From contig JBFJJW010000115.1 of NCBI GenBank assembly GCA_041612095.1, positions 1 through 10,554 on the forward strand: DNA of 10,554 bases, in the 5' to 3' direction. Positions 6,740 through 10,554 of this stretch are shown in pieces (the stretch's first letter is position 1; every line of letters starts with the position of its first letter). A model generated the notes under the pieces. It did no database searches, was not told where the DNA came from, and worked only from the letters and a program-made list of their open reading frames with translations. The position numbers were made by a program, and so were the translations under genes. The stretch comes from Solimonas sp041612095. Its GTDB lineage: Bacteria > Pseudomonadota > Gammaproteobacteria > Nevskiales > Nevskiaceae.

Positions 6740-7378
6740 CTAATCGCTGGCTGTGGCCAAAGCTTCTGATCCCGCGCCAACCAGGATTCGTATTGCTGTG
6801 TAGGCGGCGTCCACTGAGGGCTCTCGCCCGCATGTCAGATCGCTATACAGAAACGAGGTGCTGATGCGTATGACCAGCAGGCTTAGCGTTTGTGCATCCA
6901 GTTCCGGTGTCAGGTGTCCGTCTTCAATCTCGCGTTCAATGACCGCTTGCACAAACTCGAGCGTACGAACCTGAACTACGCCGGTCTCCGCGGTCACCAC
7001 CCGCAGCGAGTGCTCGGCGTCCTGTTCCAGCCAGCTGCGCATCGGCGCCGATCCCAGGATGGCGCGCATCGCCTTGGCGGTGATGGTGGCAATCCGTTCA
7101 GCGCCACGGGCCGGTGTTTCGGCCAATACAGCTTTTAGCGTGGGCTCGTAGAACGACCACAGGATTTCGCCCAGCAGTGCTTCCTTTGAGCCGATCCATC
7201 GGAACGCAGTCGCTCGGCCAATACCCAGCTCCAGCGCCAGCTTGCCGATATCAATCCGTTCGCGTTCCAGCCATTTCCTTCGCGCAAGCGCGAACAAGTC
7301 ATCGGGTGTCGCGGCGCGCGCCTGCGGTGCGCTGTCGCGCTGGGTTACTACCGCGTTCTGAGCCCCTTTGCGCCCCAT
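6740..7378 (-). CDS. TetR/AcrR-family transcriptional repressor, QsdR-like (paralogue of the one at 2198)
   Basis: 212 residues from the ATG at 7378 (MGRKGAQ). The frame is open to an ATG at 7438, but that start would put the operators inside the coding region. The start at 7378 gives a length matching the paralogue (213) and leaves the operators 16 bp upstream, so I prefer it. The helix-turn-helix spans about 43-65, with recognition helix IGRATAFRW (53-61). The C-terminal domain shares with the paralogue the LRVVT, SFLYSD and other positions of the QsdR-type domain. It is divergent from the beta-helix lipoprotein gene at 7505, with tandem palindromes in between, so it likely represses both itself and that gene. 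It converges with the LysR gene. No strong Shine-Dalgarno is visible. The ligand is unknown. Confidence 0.9.
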   Translation of the reverse strand: MGRKGAQNAVVTQRDSAPQARAATPDDLFALARRKWLERERIDIGKLALELGIGRATAFRWIGSKEALLGEILWSFYEPTLKAVLAETPARGAERIATITAKAMRAILGSAPMRSWLEQDAEHSLRVVTAETGVVQVRTLEFVQAVIEREIEDGHLTPELDAQTLSLLVIRISTSFLYSDLTCGREPSVDAAYTAIRILVGAGSEALATASD

Positions 7379-7394
7379 TGACACACACCGATTG

Positions 7395-7448
7395 TGAGTC
7401 ATACGATGAAAATGACTCATTAATGAGTCTCCAATCATAAATGACTCA
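7395..7448. promoter_or_regulatory. Tandem pair of 25-bp TetR operators in the divergent TetR/lipoprotein promoter
   Basis: Two copies of TGAGTC-N13-GACTCA lie at 7395-7419 and 7424-7448, 4 bp apart, period 29 bp. Half-site starts are spaced 19, 10 and 19 bp. The inner arms plus the linker form a perfect 16-bp palindrome, GACTCATTAATGAGTC (7414-7429). On the plus strand TGACTC (7413-7418) and CATAAA (7436-7441), 17 bp apart, could be the lipoprotein promoter and would be fully covered by repressor. The array ends 16 bp before the TetR start. Only the half-site sequence differs in kind from the array at 2125-2179. Confidence 0.85.
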
Positions 7449-7504
7449 CCAGTTCGACGTCACCGTCGCCACAGTGGGTCTACACGCACCCCGGGGAGAT
7501 GACC

Positions 7505-8878
7505 ATGGCGGCATCGGATCAGCAGCAGCTGCGGCACGGCAGTAGACAAGCGTCACGAATCAATGACCACCGATTCCGCATTGCCGCCTGCGTTGCCCTG
7601 GCAACAGTGCTGGGCGGCTGTACGAGCAGCTCCTCGCCGCAATCGGCCGCTACGCCGATAACACCGCCGCCAGCCGAAGGAGCCGGCGGCCACCAAGCCC
7701 CAGCGTTCAGCCCGGCCTCCCCCGGCACCTTCATTGTTAACAGTGAAGCGGACGATGCCGACGCGCTGCAGGGTGACGGCCGCTGTGCGACGTCGGAGGG
7801 CGTGTGCACCTTGCGAGCCGCCGTACAGGAGTCCAACGCAACGCTGCTGTTAAGGACCAGCCCGCTGACACGAACCAACGTCATCATCCTGCCGGCGGGT
7901 CATTACCGCTTCATCAACCCGCCGTTGATTCCCACCGTCGTCGCCGAAGGCACGTCGTCAGAGGGCATGCTCTCCATTCTCGGCTCAACCAATATTCGTG
8001 GCGCCGGCGCGCGCAAGTCGATCATTGATGGCAACCAAGTAGATCGCGTGTTCGGCGTCGGCCCCAACGCCATTCTGTCGATCGCCGATGTAACCATCAC
8101 CGGCGGCACGGGTAGCGGCATCTTCAATCAAGGGGTGCTGACGGTCACGCGCGTCACTGTGACCGGCAACCGCGCCTCCTCGGGCGGCGGCATCTTCAAC
8201 ACGCCCACCAGTTCCGCGATCATCGATTCAAGCACCATCAGCAATAACGTGGCAGAAAACGAAGGCGGCGGTATTCGCTTCGACGCAGCCGGGCTGGTGA
8301 TCAACTCCACCATCACCGGAAACTCGATTGAATCCGATTGCTGCACCGGCAGCGAACCCGACGGCGGCACCGTAGGCGAAGGCGGAGGCATTGATGCGCG
8401 CGGCGGCGGTCCGGTCACCATCATCAATTCAACCATCACCCACAACCATGCCGCCACCGGGGGCGGTGGCGTCAATATCGCCACGTCCTATCAAGGAGAC
8501 CCCGGCGGCGTGTTCGATGCACTGGGCAATGAGGTGCTGGGCGGGCCAGTGGAGTTGCTCAACACGATCATTGCCAATAACACCTCCGACTTCGGCCCTC
8601 AGAACTGCAAACACACGGTCGCCGGGATCTACTCATACGGCGGCAATATCGCCAGCGATGACAGTTGTGGACTCAACGCCAGCAACGACCGCCCGGTCAC
8701 CGACGCGCAGCTAGCGCCACTGGCCAACAATGGCGGCCCAACGGACACCCAGGTACCGCTGCCAGGCAGCCCAGCCGCGCGCAATGGTCTTGCTCGGCAG
8801 TGCCCTGCACTCGACCAACGCGGCGGCGCACGCGGTACAAGCTGTGACAGCGGCGCGGTTGAAGTCAGCACGCCTTAG
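7505..8878 (+). CDS. Beta-helix lipoprotein with CSLREA-type and choice-of-anchor Q-type regions
   Basis: 457 residues from the ATG at 7505, which has GGGGAG 6 nt upstream. The ATG two codons earlier is too close to that ribosome site. The N-region is unusually long (about 25 residues), then a hydrophobic core and lipobox LGGC with Cys39. A Ser/Pro/Ala linker leads to FIVNSEADD and GDGRCATSEGVCTLRAAVQE (to about 109), the CSLREA-like motif of surface-exposed parallel beta-helix proteins. Residues about 160-330 carry repeats such as GGGIFN, GGGIR, GGGID with INSTIT-x-N units, typical of right-handed beta-helix rungs. The C-terminus (LLNTIIANNTS, LANNGGPTDTQ, SPAARNG, DQRG, CDSGAVE) matches the choice-of-anchor Q region. 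It is predicted to be an anchored surface protein; carbohydrate binding or adhesion is possible but not shown. It is divergent from the TetR gene and presumably controlled by it. Confidence 0.88.
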   Translation: MAASDQQQLRHGSRQASRINDHRFRIAACVALATVLGGCTSSSSPQSAATPITPPPAEGAGGHQAPAFSPASPGTFIVNSEADDADALQGDGRCATSEGVCTLRAAVQESNATLLLRTSPLTRTNVIILPAGHYRFINPPLIPTVVAEGTSSEGMLSILGSTNIRGAGARKSIIDGNQVDRVFGVGPNAILSIADVTITGGTGSGIFNQGVLTVTRVTVTGNRASSGGGIFNTPTSSAIIDSSTISNNVAENEGGGIRFDAAGLVINSTITGNSIESDCCTGSEPDGGTVGEGGGIDARGGGPVTIINSTITHNHAATGGGGVNIATSYQGDPGGVFDALGNEVLGGPVELLNTIIANNTSDFGPQNCKHTVAGIYSYGGNIASDDSCGLNASNDRPVTDAQLAPLANNGGPTDTQVPLPGSPAARNGLARQCPALDQRGGARGTSCDSGAVEVSTP

Positions 8879-8898
8879 TACCTGTGTCTATTAGGAAG

Positions 8899-8929
8899 GC
8901 AGTGGCCGGCTTGAACCGGCGGCCACTGC
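8899..8929 (+). terminator. Hairpin after the beta-helix lipoprotein, probable terminator or REP-like element
   Basis: A perfect 10-bp GC-rich stem, GCAGTGGCCG/CGGCCACTGC, with an 11-nt loop, starting 20 nt after the stop codon. No T-tract follows, so it may protect the mRNA 3' end or act as a Rho-dependent or REP-like structure. The loop includes CTTGAACCGG, shared with the repeat at 9409-9430. Confidence 0.55.
8905..8923. repeat. REP-like repeat copy 1 (GCCGG..CTTGAACCGGCGGC)
   Basis: The segment GCCGGCTTGAACCGGCGGC recurs at 9409-9430 with a 3-nt insertion (ATC) before CTTGAACCGGCGGC. Both form a GCCGG/CCGGC hairpin around CTTGAA and both are intergenic, which is how REP-type elements behave. 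Two copies only are visible. Confidence 0.45.
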
Positions 8930-9073
8930 ACTCTGGCTGAAGCCGCTGCAAGACATAACCCGGCAAAGGCCGCCGCCCACTACCCCGCCCCTCTGCGGTT
9001 TGCAGCCGCTCTACCCGCAGGCGCAGCCCTTGTCGGTCTTCCGAACGACGACAGCCCGCACTATGCTCGGCGC

Positions 9074-9310
9074 ATGTCGATAGACGATGACAACTGGCAC
9101 GCCTGGCGGAGCTGGAAGGGCCAGAAGGAAAATGCCAGAGCGCGCAAAGCCAGGCTGCTACGTCAGCGCCTCAGCAACTGGCGGCGTCGGAACTTTGTCA
9201 GCTCGGGTTGGTCTGCTCAGTCGCGTCCGCCACGCCTGAGTGTGCTGCTGGTGCTGAAGTTGGGCTCCTTGGTCGTCATCGCCCTATGTGCCTACGCATC
9301 TTTCCGGTAG
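9074..9310 (+). CDS. Small basic single-pass membrane protein of unknown function
   Basis: 78 residues. The first 55 are strongly basic and Trp-rich (Trp at 9, 12, 15, 34 and 44), helix-prone with many Arg and Lys. One hydrophobic segment follows near the C-terminus (LSVLLVLKLGSLVVIALCAY, about 55-75). This predicts a C-tail-anchored inner-membrane protein with a basic cytosolic head. Codon choice looks like that of coding DNA here. There is no clear Shine-Dalgarno before the ATG. I do not recognise the family. It stands alone between the lipoprotein and the DksA-like gene. A spurious open frame cannot be excluded. Confidence 0.55.
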   Translation: MSIDDDNWHAWRSWKGQKENARARKARLLRQRLSNWRRRNFVSSGWSAQSRPPRLSVLLVLKLGSLVVIALCAYASFR

Positions 9311-9408
9311 CTTGGGCTTCACGAACCCGGCACCCACGAAACGCGGCGGCGGATCGGTATTCTTAAACCACTCAAACAGTTAAGCCAGCATTCAAGTGCC
9401 ACCCCTTA

Positions 9409-9430
9409 GCCGGCATCTTGAACCGGCGGC
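9409..9430. repeat. REP-like repeat copy 2
   Basis: Second copy of the CTTGAACCGGCGGC-containing hairpin, in the 202-nt gap before the DksA-like gene and just upstream of its -35 box. The rest of that gap (9311-9408) shows nothing I can name. Confidence 0.45.
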
Positions 9431-9433
9431 GCG

Positions 9434-9462
9434 TTGACCCTAGTAGGTTAGCGGTGTATAAA
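9434..9462 (+). promoter_or_regulatory. Strong sigma70-type promoter of the DksA-like gene
   Basis: TTGACC (9434-9439), a 17-bp spacer and TATAAA (9457-9462): five of six bases match the consensus in each box, with ideal spacing. Transcription would start near 9469, giving a 5' leader of about 44 nt. Confidence 0.75.
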
Positions 9463-9512
9463 CCCCGCCTTTGTGCAGGTCTGCTCAGCAATTTTGGTAG
9501 GTAGTGAGGATC

Positions 9513-10388
9513 ATGAATAAAGGTAAAAGCCCCGCCAGGAAGGCAAAACCCGTGACTGCTAAAAAGCCAGCCGCAAAATCCAAAAAGCCGGCTGGCGGCT
9601 TGCTCAACAAACTCAAGGGCGCGCTGGCTGGCAAGGCCAAGCCCAGCGCCAACAAGCCTGCTGCCGCCAAGAAGGCGGCGGCCAAGCCGGCCAAGAAGGT
9701 CGCCGCCAAGAAGGCAGCGGCGGCTAAGAAGTCTGCTGCCAAACCGGCGGCCAAATCCAAGCCGAAGGCGCGTCCCCTCACCACCAAGACCCCGACTCCA
9801 AAAACAGCTTTGAAAAAGCCAAGCACCACTGCACCCAAATCAGCCGCCAAGCCGGCTGCGCCCAAAGGCGCCGCCAAATCCAAGGCACCTGCGGTCAAGG
9901 CCAAGGCTGTGGCGCCGGTCGCAAAAGCAGCCGCTGCCGCTGCTTCCAAGCCTGTACGACGCAAGCTGCCGGCAGACGGCAACGTCACGGAAGACTACAT
10001 CCGCTCGATGAAAGAGTCGGACTACATGAACGACGTGCAGATGAACTTCTTCCGCCGTCGCCTGATCCAGATGCGCGAAGAAGTCCTGCAGCGTGAAGTC
10101 GATGTGAAGGAGCGCCTGCATGAGCGCGAGATATTTGCAGATCCCGCTGACCGCGCCACCGCTGAGGAAGAGCATTGGCTCGATCTGCGCCTGCGCGAGC
10201 GCGAGTCGCTGCTGCTGAAGAAGATCGACGATACGCTGCGCCGCATTGAAAGCAAGGAATACGGCTACTGCGAGAAGACCGGCGATCCGATCGGGATTCC
10301 CCGCTTGCTGGCGCGGCCTACGGCCACTGTTTGCGTGGACATCAAGGGCCAGGACGAACGCGTCGAAGCGCAGTTCAGGGATCGTTGA
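9513..10388 (+). CDS. dksA: DksA-like RNA polymerase-binding protein with Lys/Ala-rich N-terminal extension
   Basis: 291 residues from the ATG at 9513; a GTG three codons upstream is possible but less usual. Residues about 1-150 are low-complexity Lys/Ala/Pro repeats (KPAAK, AAKK), like histone H1 tails or Pseudomonas AlgP. Residues about 155-291 are the DksA/TraR domain, roughly E. coli DksA length. The coiled-coil tip keeps the D-x2-D-x-A motif (Asp210, Asp213, Ala215) that acts in the RNA polymerase secondary channel with ppGpp. The zinc finger has only two of four cysteines: Cys253-x2-Thr256 and Cys274-x2-Ile277, with the normal spacing of 21 between pairs. This resembles the zinc-independent DksA2 type known from Pseudomonas aeruginosa. 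It therefore probably modulates transcription without zinc. The gene has its own strong promoter and a strong terminator. Whether it is the main DksA or a paralogue cannot be decided here. Confidence 0.93.
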   Translation: MNKGKSPARKAKPVTAKKPAAKSKKPAGGLLNKLKGALAGKAKPSANKPAAAKKAAAKPAKKVAAKKAAAAKKSAAKPAAKSKPKARPLTTKTPTPKTALKKPSTTAPKSAAKPAAPKGAAKSKAPAVKAKAVAPVAKAAAAAASKPVRRKLPADGNVTEDYIRSMKESDYMNDVQMNFFRRRLIQMREEVLQREVDVKERLHEREIFADPADRATAEEEHWLDLRLRERESLLLKKIDDTLRRIESKEYGYCEKTGDPIGIPRLLARPTATVCVDIKGQDERVEAQFRDR

Positions 10389-10420
10389 TTGATACCCACC
10401 CTGCCCTGACGGCAGCCAGT

Positions 10421-10455
10421 AACAATACGCCCCGCCACGCGCGGGGTTTATTGTT
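10421..10455. terminator. Bidirectional rho-independent terminator
   Basis: GC stem CCCCGC/GCGGGG with a 5-nt loop (10430-10446), flanked by complementary A/T arms AACAATA (10421-10427) and TATTGTT (10449-10455). It can terminate the DksA-like gene from the left and the tRNA from the right. It ends directly at the CCA end of the tRNA. Confidence 0.85.
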
Positions 10456-10542
10456 TGGTGCCCGCGGCCGGACTCGAACCGGCATGACCGTAAAGTCGGG
10501 GGATTTTAAGTCCCCGGCGTCTACCGATTTCGCCACGCGGGC
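10456..10542 (-). tRNA. tRNA-Leu (anticodon UAA)
   Basis: 87 nt on the minus strand including an encoded CCA (10456-10458). The acceptor stem GCCCGCG/CGCGGGC pairs fully, the T-arm contains GGTTCGAGTCC, and the anticodon stem GGGGA/TCCCC encloses the loop CTTAAAA, so the anticodon is TAA and it reads UUA and UUG. A long variable arm fits a class II leucine tRNA. Confidence 0.96.
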
Positions 10543-10554
10543 GTCGAAAACGAA

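Noticed and set aside
7379..7438. Longer N-terminus for the second TetR protein starting at 7438
   Set aside because: It would place the palindromic operators inside the coding region and make the protein longer than its paralogue; the ATG at 7378 gives matching length and operator distance.
9485..9988. Minus-strand frame of 167 residues opposite the DksA-like tail
   Set aside because: Its Ala/Leu/Gly-rich, apparently hydrophobic product is only the complement of Lys/Ala repeat codons.
1..10554. CRISPR arrays, rRNA genes, insertion sequences
   Set aside because: No regularly spaced direct repeats, rRNA-like sequence, transposase gene or terminal inverted repeats with target duplications were seen.

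Overview
The window looks like the chromosome of a GC-rich gammaproteobacterium of the family Xanthomonadaceae (Stenotrophomonas, Xanthomonas, Lysobacter and relatives). The main evidence is a DksA-type protein with a long Lys/Ala-rich N-terminal extension beside a tRNA-Leu(UAA) that encodes its own CCA. The genus cannot be fixed from the sequence alone.

Layout. (1) Positions 1-1847 on the minus strand hold a three-gene unit: a small cytosolic protein, a zinc-ribbon membrane protein, and a secreted cysteine-containing protein that runs off the left edge. The last two genes overlap at TGATG. None has a function I recognise. (2) Positions 1848-2124 have no intact gene but carry a possible remnant of a trypsin-like protease. 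(3) Positions 2125-4653 on the plus strand hold two tandem 25-bp operators, a QsdR-like TetR regulator and an overlapping CocE/NonD-type serine hydrolase lipoprotein. (4) Positions 4684-6609 hold an SDR oxidoreductase and a truncated SnoaL-like gene on the minus strand, divergent from a LysR regulator. (5) Positions 6740-8878 hold a second QsdR-like TetR regulator on the minus strand, divergent from a beta-helix lipoprotein, again with two tandem 25-bp operators between them. (6) Positions 8879-10554 hold a small membrane protein, REP-like repeats, a strong promoter, the DksA-like gene, a bidirectional terminator and the tRNA.

The most notable pattern is the pair of paralogous TetR systems. 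Each regulator follows two copies of a 25-bp palindrome with 6-bp arms and a 13-bp centre. The half-site is TGTAAC for the first and TGAGTC for the second, while half-site spacing and distance to the start codon are almost the same. Each regulator controls, in cis, a secreted lipoprotein of a different kind. This suggests a duplicated regulatory cassette whose DNA specificity has diverged. A second notable point is the SnoaL-SDR junction, where a deletion appears to have fused the first third of a SnoaL gene out of frame to the start of the SDR gene. A third is the DksA-like protein, which lacks two of the four zinc-binding cysteines and carries a histone H1-like extension of about 150 residues.
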